DNA from: JADJNW01 sp046314415
Lineage (GTDB): Bacteria; Bacteroidota; Bacteroidia; Chitinophagales; Saprospiraceae
Reading direction: 5' to 3'
Assembly (NCBI GenBank): GCA_046314415.1
Contig: JBKBWT010000122.1
Location: 1 to 16,495 of the forward strand
Length of the DNA: 16,495 bases
The notes under the pieces were generated by a model. The model saw only the letters and a program-made list of their open reading frames with translations. It was not told the origin of the DNA and did not search any database. Position 1 is the first letter of the stretch, and every line of letters begins with the position of its first letter. Below are positions 1 through 6,131 of this stretch, piece by piece. Made by a program: the position numbers and the translations under genes.

Positions 1-108
1 CTTCGGCTGCCCGCTGAATTCTTCGAGCGCCTTGGGTCGTAGCGATTTTTCTATCTGTTGTTCTTCCGCGTTTTGCAAATTGCCACTCGCATCTAAAATT
101 GGATTCAT
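1..108 (-). CDS. ruvB: Holliday junction branch-migration helicase RuvB, N-terminal fragment (cut by window edge)
   Basis: Only the first 36 codons are visible; the gene runs off the left edge. The reading begins MNPILDASGNLQNAEEQQ and continues to LRPKALEEFSGQPK. This is the characteristic start of RuvB, where the LRPK/F-x-G-Q segment precedes the AAA+ ATPase core. RuvB is the hexameric motor that, with RuvA and RuvC, drives branch migration of Holliday junctions in recombinational repair. The ATG at 108-106 is preceded on its strand by an A-rich stretch rather than a Shine-Dalgarno sequence. The P-loop and the rest of the protein lie outside the window. The assignment rests on a short but distinctive N-terminus. 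Confidence 0.85.
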   Translation of the reverse strand, partial: MNPILDASGNLQNAEEQQIEKSLRPKALEEFSGQPK

Positions 109-266
109 ACTTTCGTTTGAGGTTTTTTGTTTTTAGTTGGATATTGCTCCGTCCTGCTGCTTCTATCTCTGGCAATTATTACACTTATGCCAACTAAAAT
201 AATTCTATGCTATGCCTTTATAAATACAGGCTTGTTTGTCTGGTCTCTGGTCTTTGATTTTTCTTC

Positions 267-389
267 TTTGTTACTTTCCCATGGGGATCCCTTCGGGGTT
301 GGCATTGCCCCATCACATAGTGATCCCTTCGGGGAAAGTAACCAAAAAGTCTAGTCCGTTAAACTCCCTCCGGTCGAACAGTAACGGAC
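267..389. repeat. Compound palindromic repeat element
   Basis: Three nested or adjacent inverted repeats are visible. GTTACTTTCCC at 270-280 pairs perfectly with GGGAAAGTAAC at 332-342, and flanking TTT/AAA allows a few more pairs with a bulge. Inside it, ATGGGG at 281-286 pairs with CCCCAT at 308-313, and GATCCCTTCGGGG occurs twice as a direct repeat (286-298 and 322-334). Directly after it, GTCCGTTA at 354-361 pairs with TAACGGAC at 382-389. The block is more GC-rich than its surroundings. It looks like a dispersed REP-like element; copy number elsewhere cannot be judged from one window. Confidence 0.6.
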
Positions 390-545
390 GGCAGCCGCCA
401 CGCTAGGTATTTCAAAATAAATTTCTTCGAAAGAACTTAATTTTCTATTTCATTTCCTAACCAAGACTTCAAAGCAAAAGCTAATTCGGCACAGATTTAT
501 ATAATAAAACCATCATTTTTTGCTTGTACAAGCTGATTCAAACCG

Positions 546-573
546 TCTGGCATCTGGCTTCTGACTTCTGGCA
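546..573. repeat. Heptamer tandem repeat, four copies
   Basis: Four consecutive 7-bp units read TCTGGCA, TCTGGCT, TCTGACT and TCTGGCA. They lie about 140 bp upstream of the icd start, before its candidate promoter. Confidence 0.7.
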
Positions 574-636
574 TCCTTTCTATAAAATTTCCTTCCAAAA
601 TACCAGCTTCCAACCAGCAAAAAACGAATTAATTAC

Positions 637-644
637 TACATTTG
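637..644 (+). promoter_or_regulatory. Candidate Bacteroidetes -7 box for icd
   Basis: TACATTTG matches the Bacteroidetes sigma-ABfr -7 consensus TAnnTTTG. It lies 70 bp upstream of the icd ATG. No TTG is present at the expected -33 position, so the call rests on one box only. Confidence 0.4.
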
Positions 645-714
645 CGTACTTTTTAGCGAAAATTTCGTTTAGCCTCATTGTCTAACCAACATTCTAACAA
701 AATACAACAAAAAA

Positions 715-1959
715 ATGAGTGGTACAAAAGTAAAAATTGAAAACGGAAAGTTGTTAGTGCCTAATGATCCCATTATTCCATTTATTGAAGGGGACGGCAC
801 GGGTCCCGATATTTGGCGCGCCTCAGTAAGAGTATTTGATGCAGCAGTGGAAAAGGCATACGGCGGCACTCGTAAAATTGAGTGGACGGAAGTATTGGCA
901 GGTGAAAAAGCCTTTAACCAAACGGGGAGCTGGCTACCAGACGAAACCATTGAAAAAATCAACGATTGTCTGATTGCAATAAAGGGTCCATTGACCACGC
1001 CGGTGGGCGGCGGTATCCGTTCGTTGAATGTAGCGGTGCGTCAGTTGCTGGATTTGTACGCTTGCGTGCGCCCGGTGCGCTATTTCGACGGGGTGCCCAG
1101 CCCGGTGAAGCACCCCGAACAGGTAAACATGGTCATTTATCGGGAGAATACCGAAGATATTTATGCCGGGATCGACTTCAAGGCGGGTACAGATAAGGCG
1201 ATGAAAACCTTGGAATTTCTGCAAAGCAATTTCCCGGAAGAATTCCGCAAAATCCGCTTTGGTGCAGAGACGATGGCAGAAGTAGGTGTTGGGCTCAAGC
1301 CGGTGAGTAAATCTGGCTCCGAGCGCTTGATTCGTTCAGCGTTTGAATACGCCATTGCCCAAAATCGCAAGAGTGTTACCCTTGTACACAAAGGCAATAT
1401 CATGAAGTACACCGAAGGTGCGTTCATGGAATGGGGTTATGAATTGGCAAAGCGCGAATATGGTGCGGTGGAACTCGACGGTGGTCCCTGGTGTACCTTC
1501 AAAAATCCGAAGACCGGTCAGGATATTCTCGTGAAAGACGCCATTGCCGATATTACCCTTCAGCAAGTGTTGACACGTCCGGCGGAATTTGATGTGATTG
1601 CTACCTTGAACCTCAATGGTGACTATCTTTCTGACGCGTTGGCGGCGCAAGTGGGTGGTATTGGTATCGCCCCAGGTGCGAATATCAACTATATGACCGG
1701 GCATGCGGTATTTGAAGCCACGCATGGTACGGCGCCTAAGTATGCCAATCTGGATAAGGTGAATCCAAGCTCCGTCATCCTGTCGGGTGTAATGATGTTT
1801 GAATACATGGGCTGGCAGGAAGTAGCCGATATGATTATCAACGGTATCGAAAAGAGCATTTCCGGCAAGCGCGTGACGTATGACTTCGCACGACTCATGG
1901 ACGGCGCTACGGAAATCAAGTGTTCGGAATTTGGGGATGAGATTATTAAAAATATGTAA
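715..1959 (+). CDS. icd: Isocitrate dehydrogenase (NADP-dependent, E. coli Icd type)
   Basis: This 414-residue protein oxidatively decarboxylates isocitrate to 2-oxoglutarate in the TCA cycle, producing NADPH. It is collinear with E. coli Icd and nearly the same length. The substrate loop GGGIRSLNVA (98-107) contains S103, equivalent to the phosphorylated Ser113 of E. coli. K226 and the acidic metal ligands D279, D303 and D307 are all present. The cofactor segment HGTAPKY (337-343) carries the Lys-Tyr pair, and Y389 and R393 match the residues that select NADP over NAD. The C-terminus KCSEFGDEIIKNM is typical. The ATG at 715 follows an A-rich leader without Shine-Dalgarno, normal for this phylum. 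The gene is monocistronic: a terminator follows it and the next gene lies on the other strand. An AceK kinase/phosphatase is not seen in the window. Confidence 0.97.
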   Translation: MSGTKVKIENGKLLVPNDPIIPFIEGDGTGPDIWRASVRVFDAAVEKAYGGTRKIEWTEVLAGEKAFNQTGSWLPDETIEKINDCLIAIKGPLTTPVGGGIRSLNVAVRQLLDLYACVRPVRYFDGVPSPVKHPEQVNMVIYRENTEDIYAGIDFKAGTDKAMKTLEFLQSNFPEEFRKIRFGAETMAEVGVGLKPVSKSGSERLIRSAFEYAIAQNRKSVTLVHKGNIMKYTEGAFMEWGYELAKREYGAVELDGGPWCTFKNPKTGQDILVKDAIADITLQQVLTRPAEFDVIATLNLNGDYLSDALAAQVGGIGIAPGANINYMTGHAVFEATHGTAPKYANLDKVNPSSVILSGVMMFEYMGWQEVADMIINGIEKSISGKRVTYDFARLMDGATEIKCSEFGDEIIKNM

Positions 1960-2010
1960 TAAAAAATCAGGGTCGCTTTTTGACTTCTGAGTTATGATTT
2001 GTTCTGTCTG

Positions 2011-2051
2011 CCCGACGGCTTGGTTTATTCAAAGAACCCCGTCGGGTTTTT
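2011..2051 (+). terminator. Intrinsic terminator of icd
   Basis: CCCGACGG (2011-2018) pairs with CCGTCGGG (2039-2046). After a 3-nt bulge the stem continues with GGTT (2022-2025) and AACC (2035-2038) closing a 9-nt loop. Five T residues follow directly. The hairpin begins 52 bp after the icd stop. Confidence 0.85.
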
Positions 2052-2171
2052 ATATTGCGTTAGATCCCTTTCCGCCTGTCAATACGGCTAATCCAACTCA
2101 TTCAAATCAATTTGTATTTCAATCAGGCTCCTTTTTAATTGTGTCAAATAGCTCTACAATTAAACCGAATG

Positions 2172-2423
2172 CCTTTACACTCCGCTCTCGTCATTTTACA
2201 CTCTGACCAAGTCACTTTACATTGCGACCAAATGACTTTACACTCTGCTCTCGTCGTTTTACGCTCAAGTCAAGTAGTTTTAAACTAAGATCAAATGACT
2301 CTATACTTCGCTCTCGTCATTTTACAGTCAAACCAAGTGGCTTTATATTACGATCAAATGGCTTTACACTCTGACCAAGTCACTTTACACTCCGACCAAG
2401 TCGCTTTACATTAAGACCAAGTC
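2172..2423. repeat. Twelve-unit 21-bp degenerate tandem array
   Basis: Twelve units of exactly 21 bp follow each other without an indel (2172-2192, 2193-2213, and so on to 2403-2423), with a 9-nt partial unit after them. The best-conserved unit reads ACTTTACACTCTGACCAAGT plus C. The first half (TTTACA) is nearly constant. The second half comes in two main forms, GACCAAGTC/ATG and GCTCTCGTC, and units 1, 4 and 7 carry the second form. Read in frame the unit gives a heptapeptide like LYTLTKS, but stop codons fall in several units, so it is not now coding. There are no spacers, so it is not CRISPR. Confidence 0.85.
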
Positions 2424-2456
2424 ACTTTTATTCTAATATTTTCGAGTTCGTTTAAA

Positions 2457-2577
2457 TTTCACCACTTAGCCCACTGAGTACACTTAGATTTATTGGGTTT
2501 GTTTGATCCGGTCAAACACGCAGCGACGTGCAACTTCCTGAAAATGCTTGGTGTGCTTTGTGTGCTCAATGGTGAAA
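2457..2577. repeat. Pair of inverted 31-bp GTG-rich repeats
   Basis: A 31-bp element ending TGGTGAAA lies at 2547-2577 on the plus strand, and a second copy lies at 2457-2487 on the minus strand. The two align without gaps at about 23 of 31 positions. Each is itself built from 9-bp steps of the type xGTGTxCTx. The outermost 8 bp (TTTCACCA and TGGTGAAA) are perfectly complementary, so the pair could form a long imperfect hairpin. Confidence 0.65.
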
Positions 2578-2615
2578 AATAAAATGCTTTTATAATTGTA
2601 AACCTACGCTAAGCT

Positions 2616-3722
2616 TTATTCAAAAACCAGCCTTACCTCATGCGCCTCCACGGGAGATGGCACTTCCAGCCTGGCAATCATTCTTTCCAGCACGGCGGGT
2701 GGTACAGGATGGTCGCGGTCGTCGTTTTGCAGCACCAGGCGTTCATACGGCACCTCCAGGTAAATGATTTTCACCTTGGCTTTGTAGGTCAGAAACAGGT
2801 CCATCAATTGCCCGCGCATCTGGCGGGTAATATTGGTAGCGTTCCAAATAAACGGTTGTTGCTTTGCCAACAGGCGCTTGGCTTCCTGTTTAATCATTTG
2901 AATTACCGTCCCATTGCCGCTCTTGTCCGTTGGATCAATTTTCAACTGCCGTCTTAAATCATCGAGTGAAAGTACCGTCGTTTTCGGATAGTATTTTCGA
3001 ATGAAAGTGTCTTTCCCCACGCCCGGCAAGCCGGCTATCATTACCACATCTACCCTGGTATCATCAAACGGCTCGTAATCGGGATAACTTTCCTCCTTTT
3101 GAAAATAATGAAACCGCGCCAAATCCGAAGGAAACTGGCGTGCCTGTCCCCAGCATTGCTGTTCTTTACAGAATTCTTCAAACAAATCGATCTTGTACAA
3201 TAAATCCGCTTGATCGGTACAAATCCTTCCCAGCACATCGGCTCTTGCCAGTAAAGCCAAATGCGCGGTATTGACTTCCAGACTCGTTTGTAACAAAGCC
3301 TTCTGCGGATTCGGTTTGTCAAACACCCACAAAGGCAAGCCATGATAGCGTACCAACTTGGCAACGGCTTCTTTTACTAAAAACGGCGCGGGAATGTCCT
3401 GATACAAAAGGCGTCGGGCAGTGTACTCGCCCTTTTTGGCGTGACCCGGCGAGGCGATGCGTCCGTCCGGCTCGGTGATGGTCGTTGAACGTTTTTCAAC
3501 ATCGTGTAATAAAGCCGCTGCGAATAAAATATACTGATCTTGTTGGCTCAATGCCTGGTATTCTGGTAATTGCAAAAGCGCTTCCAGTACCATTTTGGTG
3601 TGAATGGCGACGTCGCCCTCGGCGTGGTAAAGCGCGTCCTGCGGCGTGGCTGCCATGTCCTGCACCCAGTCGAAGGTATTGTAAATGTTGTCCCAGGTGG
3701 GGTTGTTTATTATTTGCCACAT
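2616..3722 (-). CDS. HD-Pnk: HD phosphoesterase fused to 5'-OH polynucleotide kinase (nucleic acid end healing)
   Basis: This 368-residue protein has two enzyme domains. The N-terminal half is an HD phosphohydrolase: histidines at 33 and 41, the HD pair H73-D74 in ALLHDVEK, H94 in SPGHAKKGEY and H127 in VRYHGLP. The C-terminal half is a P-loop kinase with Walker A GLPGVGKDT (231-239), an LSLDDLR motif (251-257) and WNATN (293-297), as in polynucleotide kinases of the AAA_33 type. The same architecture was characterised in Runella slithyformis HD-Pnk, which removes 2',3'-cyclic or 3' phosphates and phosphorylates 5'-OH ends. The product therefore probably prepares broken RNA or DNA ends for the ligase encoded 96 bp upstream. 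I start at the ATG at 3722. An in-frame ATG at 3776 would add 18 residues translated from a heptamer repeat. The ATG at 3722 is preceded by A-rich sequence. Confidence 0.88.
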   Translation of the reverse strand: MWQIINNPTWDNIYNTFDWVQDMAATPQDALYHAEGDVAIHTKMVLEALLQLPEYQALSQQDQYILFAAALLHDVEKRSTTITEPDGRIASPGHAKKGEYTARRLLYQDIPAPFLVKEAVAKLVRYHGLPLWVFDKPNPQKALLQTSLEVNTAHLALLARADVLGRICTDQADLLYKIDLFEEFCKEQQCWGQARQFPSDLARFHYFQKEESYPDYEPFDDTRVDVVMIAGLPGVGKDTFIRKYYPKTTVLSLDDLRRQLKIDPTDKSGNGTVIQMIKQEAKRLLAKQQPFIWNATNITRQMRGQLMDLFLTYKAKVKIIYLEVPYERLVLQNDDRDHPVPPAVLERMIARLEVPSPVEAHEVRLVFE

Positions 3723-3733
3723 GATTTTTTTTA

Positions 3734-3754
3734 TTGATAATTGATGATTGATAA
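3734..3754. repeat. Heptamer tandem repeat upstream of hd-pnk
   Basis: Three consecutive 7-bp units read TTGATAA, TTGATGA and TTGATAA, followed by two decayed units up to 3768. They occupy the 96-bp spacer between the RNA ligase and HD-Pnk genes, just before the chosen start at 3722. Confidence 0.65.
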
Positions 3755-3818
3755 TGGACAATGGGGTAATATTCATTCATTTCTTATCATTCGTTTTTCA
3801 AATTTCAAATCTCATCTT

Positions 3819-4520
3819 TCAACTTTGCTTCATTTCCCACTTCAGCGGGGCACGTTTCCAATTTCGAGTCCAGTGTTCATCGGTTTTGACGTGGTCTTTG
3901 CGCACGTATTTAAACACATTTTCAGCAAAAGCCTCCACGGAAAAGCCCTCCACGTTGCGGGTGACAATGCCTTCCATGGCGGAGGCTTTGCCGGTGTGGA
4001 CGTCGATGGACTGAAAAGCGCTTTCCTGTTGCACCAGCTGTAGAATATCCACTTCAAAATCAGCTTTTAAGGTCGGTTCTACCAATTTTATTTCCGGCAC
4101 GGTCAGAAAGTCCAATGCCGCAGCGTAGAATTTGACTTCCTCCCACGACAACCAGCGGTCCTCCTCCCGAATGGCAAAAACGTAGAAATGCTGTTCTAAA
4201 TCCAAATATTGGATCGAATGAATGGCGTACAAATTTTCGCCAAACACCTCCAGGTTTCCTAAATCCTTGTTTATCATTTGCCAGCGCTCGCGCAGATAAG
4301 CCGCCCAGAGGTGCACCGTAGGCGCGGCGTGTGAACGCGCAAAGACACCATACTGATTGAGGCAGGTGTTCTCGCCATCCAGTTTTTCGGTGTGTACGAC
4401 CTTTTGCAGATTGGACAACTGTTCCCAATAGGCATAATTAATCCGGTCGTCACTCGTCGTGCCGGGCGAAAAAGGGAAATGGTAAGTCCGCCCGTATTTA
4501 TGCGACTGACTCATATTCAT
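3819..4520 (-). CDS. ATP-dependent RNA ligase (Rnl2-like nucleotidyltransferase)
   Basis: The 233-residue product belongs to the covalent nucleotidyltransferase superfamily. Motif I is TEKLDGEN, with the AMP-accepting lysine at residue 46. It is followed by motif Ia ARSHAAP, motif III LEVFGENLYAIHSIQY, motif IIIa FYVFAIRE, motif IV MEGIVTRN and motif V VFKYVRKDHVK. All sites needed for ATP-dependent 3'-OH/5'-phosphate sealing are present. Its length fits a compact catalytic domain with little extra C-terminal material. The gene lies upstream of, and on the same strand as, HD-Pnk, giving a sealing enzyme plus an end-healing enzyme. Three in-frame ATGs (4547, 4520, 4514) are possible. I choose 4520 because conserved sequence (KYGRTYHFPF) begins shortly after it, but 4514 is equally plausible. 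DNA as substrate cannot be excluded. Confidence 0.85.
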   Translation of the reverse strand: MNMSQSHKYGRTYHFPFSPGTTSDDRINYAYWEQLSNLQKVVHTEKLDGENTCLNQYGVFARSHAAPTVHLWAAYLRERWQMINKDLGNLEVFGENLYAIHSIQYLDLEQHFYVFAIREEDRWLSWEEVKFYAAALDFLTVPEIKLVEPTLKADFEVDILQLVQQESAFQSIDVHTGKASAMEGIVTRNVEGFSVEAFAENVFKYVRKDHVKTDEHWTRNWKRAPLKWEMKQS

Positions 4521-4827
4521 TGCTTTTTGGCTATAAAATAATTGCAATTGCTACCGTGGTAGCAGCTTTATCAGGTAGGTATGTTAGTAAAGCATTACAT
4601 GGCTGGCGAATTGAAAAGTGAACTTGTTGCTTTTACAAAAGCCGATTGCAATAAGTTCCAGTCTTATTATCCTTTTATTATGAACAAGTAAATTTTTATA
4701 CATAAAATGAGCCTTTACCAGGCGTTAAACTGCCTTTGGTAAGAATACATCTCGCGTTAAACAAAAACCAAGCAAAAGCTTTATACTTAACAATAAATTT
4801 ACCTTAAGTTTACATTAATTTAACATA
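4521..4827. other. Divergent intergenic region between RNA ligase and MgtC-like genes
   Basis: This 307-bp region should carry promoters for both directions. It holds a short perfect palindrome (4549-4564) near the ligase start and a bulged hairpin at 4715-4742 (TTACCA/TGGTAA plus GGC/GCC). Neither side shows a convincing TTG-N19-TAnnTTTG promoter. I see no gene. Confidence 0.5.
4549..4564. promoter_or_regulatory. Short dyad, candidate operator of the RNA repair genes
   Basis: TGCTACC and GGTAGCA form a 7-bp perfect inverted repeat around a GT centre, starting 29 bp upstream of the chosen RNA ligase ATG. The position would suit an operator or a small leader hairpin. No regulator gene is adjacent, so this is only a candidate. 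Confidence 0.3.
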
Positions 4828-5259
4828 ATGTCGTTTGAACAATTCTTACTGCGGCTTGGCGTAGCAGTCATTGCCGGTGCGCTGATTGGTTTGGAGCGTG
4901 AGATTAAAAACAAAGATGCGGGTATGCGTACCCATGCGTTGGTATCGCTGGGGGCAGCGGCTTACATTGTCGTATCGCTGGCATTGCTGGAGAAAAACGG
5001 TACTGCCGGAGATGCCACACGGGTAGCCGGTCAGGTAGCCACTGGTATTGGCTTTCTGGGCGCAGGTGTCATTTTGAAAAACAACGGAAGTGTGTATGGT
5101 TTGACCACTGCTGCAACCATCTGGTGTTGCTCCGCGATTGGCACCTTGGCTGGGTCGGGGCTGATTATAGAATCATTTATTGGCGTTGCTTTTGTGTTAT
5201 TCATCACCTGGGTCATGCATTATGCCGAGCGATTCTTCAGAAAAGAGTTGAAGGATTAG
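4828..5259 (+). CDS. MgtC/SapB-family inner membrane protein, N-terminal domain only
   Basis: The 143-residue, very hydrophobic protein carries the MgtC/SapB signature GALIGLEREIKNKDAGMR (17-34) followed by THALVSLGAA. Glycine-rich GQVATGIGFLGAGVIL (68-83) comes next. About four to five membrane segments can be drawn, at roughly 5-22, 36-54, 68-84, 92-108 and 112-131. It ends in a short basic tail, so it lacks the soluble ACT-like C-terminal domain of virulence-type MgtC. Family members are linked to magnesium limitation and to control of membrane ATPase or phosphate uptake, but the role of short forms like this one is not settled. It stands alone: the neighbour upstream is divergent, and the next gene has its own promoter. 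The ATG follows an AT-rich leader. Confidence 0.88.
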   Translation: MSFEQFLLRLGVAVIAGALIGLEREIKNKDAGMRTHALVSLGAAAYIVVSLALLEKNGTAGDATRVAGQVATGIGFLGAGVILKNNGSVYGLTTAATIWCCSAIGTLAGSGLIIESFIGVAFVLFITWVMHYAERFFRKELKD

Positions 5260-5288
5260 TGTTAGCATAGAATTATTATTCTTACATC

Positions 5289-5318
5289 TTGACATTTGCC
5301 AAAAATATATTATCTTTA
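5289..5318 (+). promoter_or_regulatory. Bacteroidetes-type promoter for the 5402 gene
   Basis: TTG at 5289-5291 is followed by a 19-bp spacer and TATCTTTA at 5311-5318, which matches TAnnTTTG at all but the last base. This agrees with the -33/-7 spacing known for Bacteroidetes. Transcription would start near 5325, at the foot of a hairpin made of GCCCAA (5328-5333) and TTGGGC (5341-5346). Confidence 0.6.
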
Positions 5319-5401
5319 CCAAAGAAAGCCCAATTAATAGTTGGGCATTCCAAACTATAAACAAATAAATTCGCACACATTACTCGCCTGTTAGAAGAAG
5401 G

Positions 5402-5854
5402 ATGCTCTATTTATTCATGGAGAAAACCTTCGCTATGTTATCACTGATCTTTTCCGTTCGTTCCTGGGTGTTTGAGCAGGTGAATGCACAGCTACAACCT
5501 GTTGAGCAAGCGTTTGCAGGTCTTTCCGACCCTCAAAATGTCTTGTCTTTTTTACAAACCCCTGAATTCAGGCTATTAACGATAGCAGTAGCTATTGTTG
5601 CACTGTTAACAATATCCATACATATTTGGGCATGGATAAAAATGCTCCTTGATAGGGAAGAACCTTCGCCCCTCCATACCGTCGATAAACGAATGCATAC
5701 ACCACCTTCACAAAACTATGTACCTAAAGCCTTCATTTGGCAAAGCAGCCGGATAGGGCTTGTACCGGAATTTGGCTTAATAGACCACCAACCGGACGAA
5801 CCGGAGCCCAGTCGTGGTGTATCCACACCGACACGCGGTGGTGATTTATCTTAA
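5402..5854 (+). CDS. Hypothetical single-pass membrane protein
   Basis: I do not recognise this 150-residue protein. It has an N-terminal amphipathic region with QVNAQLQPVEQAF, one strong membrane segment at about 58-83 (LLTIAVAIVALLTISIHIWA then WIKMLL), and a polar C-terminal tail of about 65 residues rich in Pro, Glu and Arg. Residues 10-19 could also be a weak hydrophobic stretch. It is probably a real gene: a promoter precedes it, a strong hairpin follows it, and the open frame fills the space between. Three close in-frame ATGs (5402, 5417, 5435) leave the start open. AGAAGAAGG stands directly before the ATG at 5402, too close to serve it well, so 5417 (MEKTF) is a fair alternative. Confidence 0.6.
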   Translation: MLYLFMEKTFAMLSLIFSVRSWVFEQVNAQLQPVEQAFAGLSDPQNVLSFLQTPEFRLLTIAVAIVALLTISIHIWAWIKMLLDREEPSPLHTVDKRMHTPPSQNYVPKAFIWQSSRIGLVPEFGLIDHQPDEPEPSRGVSTPTRGGDLS

Positions 5855-5862
5855 TCACGCTG

Positions 5863-5894
5863 CCGCCTGATGCAGTTCGCTTGTCATCAGGCGG
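5863..5894 (+). terminator. Terminator-like hairpin after the 5402 gene
   Basis: CCGCCTGATG (5863-5872) and CATCAGGCGG (5885-5894) form a perfect 10-bp, GC-rich stem with a 12-nt loop, starting 8 bp after the stop codon. The sequence that follows (TTCCTCCTC) is pyrimidine-rich but not a run of T, so termination may be partial. Confidence 0.7.
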
Positions 5895-5962
5895 TTCCTC
5901 CTCAATTCACATCATGAGATGCTGCAGGTAAGCAACATTTATGATATTGTAATAACTAACAA

Positions 5963-5970
5963 TAAATTTG
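5963..5970 (+). promoter_or_regulatory. Possible -7 box for the glycan cluster
   Basis: TAAATTTG matches TAnnTTTG exactly. At the expected -33 position (5941-5943) stands ATG after TTT, an imperfect match to TTTG. If used, it would give a leader of about 500 nt that includes the hairpins at 6034-6131. Confidence 0.35.
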
Positions 5971-6033
5971 TGGCTTCTTTTTTTAAATTTTTATCGCCTG
6001 TCTTTACAAGTGTTTTCAGGAAAAAATAGTCTT

Positions 6034-6131
6034 GGCTGAACATGTCAGCCTTTCTTTCCGTTTAGGAGGAATAAAGCTACAAAGCTTTGAAAACCTCTGA
6101 ATATAATGGCTTATTAGTATTAATAAGCATT
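6034..6131 (+). other. Three consecutive stem-loops in the leader
   Basis: Hairpin 1 is GGCTGA (6034-6039) with TCAGCC (6045-6050), followed by a T-rich stretch. Hairpin 2 pairs AAAGCT (6073-6078) with AGCTTT (6083-6088); GAGG and CCTC on either side can add an outer stem. An AGGAGGA sequence sits at its 5' edge without a following gene. Hairpin 3 pairs the 12 nt at 6105-6116 with the 11 nt at 6121-6131 across a GTAT loop, with one bulged base. Together they suggest a structured RNA leader; I recognise no known riboswitch. Confidence 0.4.

Larger units (their letters stand above)
109..714. other. Intergenic region between ruvB and icd, rich in short repeats
   Basis: This 606-bp spacer separates divergent ruvB and icd. 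It holds a 10-bp inverted repeat (131-140 with 190-199), a compound palindromic element at about 267-389, a four-copy heptamer array at 546-573, and a candidate icd promoter at 637-644. A 75-codon open frame at 127-354 starts with TTG and its C-terminal third is translated palindromic repeat, so I do not call it a gene. I see no RNA gene here. Confidence 0.6.
2052..2615. other. Gene-free convergent spacer carrying repeats
   Basis: This 564-bp spacer separates the icd terminator from the 3' end of the hd-pnk gene. All open frames in it are short and interrupted. It holds the 21-bp tandem array (2172-2423) and two inverted GTG-rich repeats (2457-2487 and 2547-2577). I see no gene, promoter or RNA gene. 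Confidence 0.7.

Noticed and set aside
127..354. 75-codon open frame between ruvB and icd
   Set aside because: It starts with TTG, has no leader signal, and its last third is translated palindromic repeat; the hydrophobic N-terminus is expected from AT-rich DNA.
1994..2206. 70-codon open frame after icd
   Set aside because: It runs through the icd terminator and into the 21-bp array, with no recognisable protein content.
2172..2423. CRISPR array
   Set aside because: The units abut directly with no unique spacers, the units vary, and no cas gene is nearby.
3723..3776. N-terminal extension of HD-Pnk from the ATG at 3776
   Set aside because: The 18 extra residues are translated heptamer repeat; the conserved protein starts at 3722.
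5863..5894. Strong hairpin as part of an attachment site or riboswitch
   Set aside because: Its place 8 bp after a stop codon and its simple perfect stem fit a terminator better.
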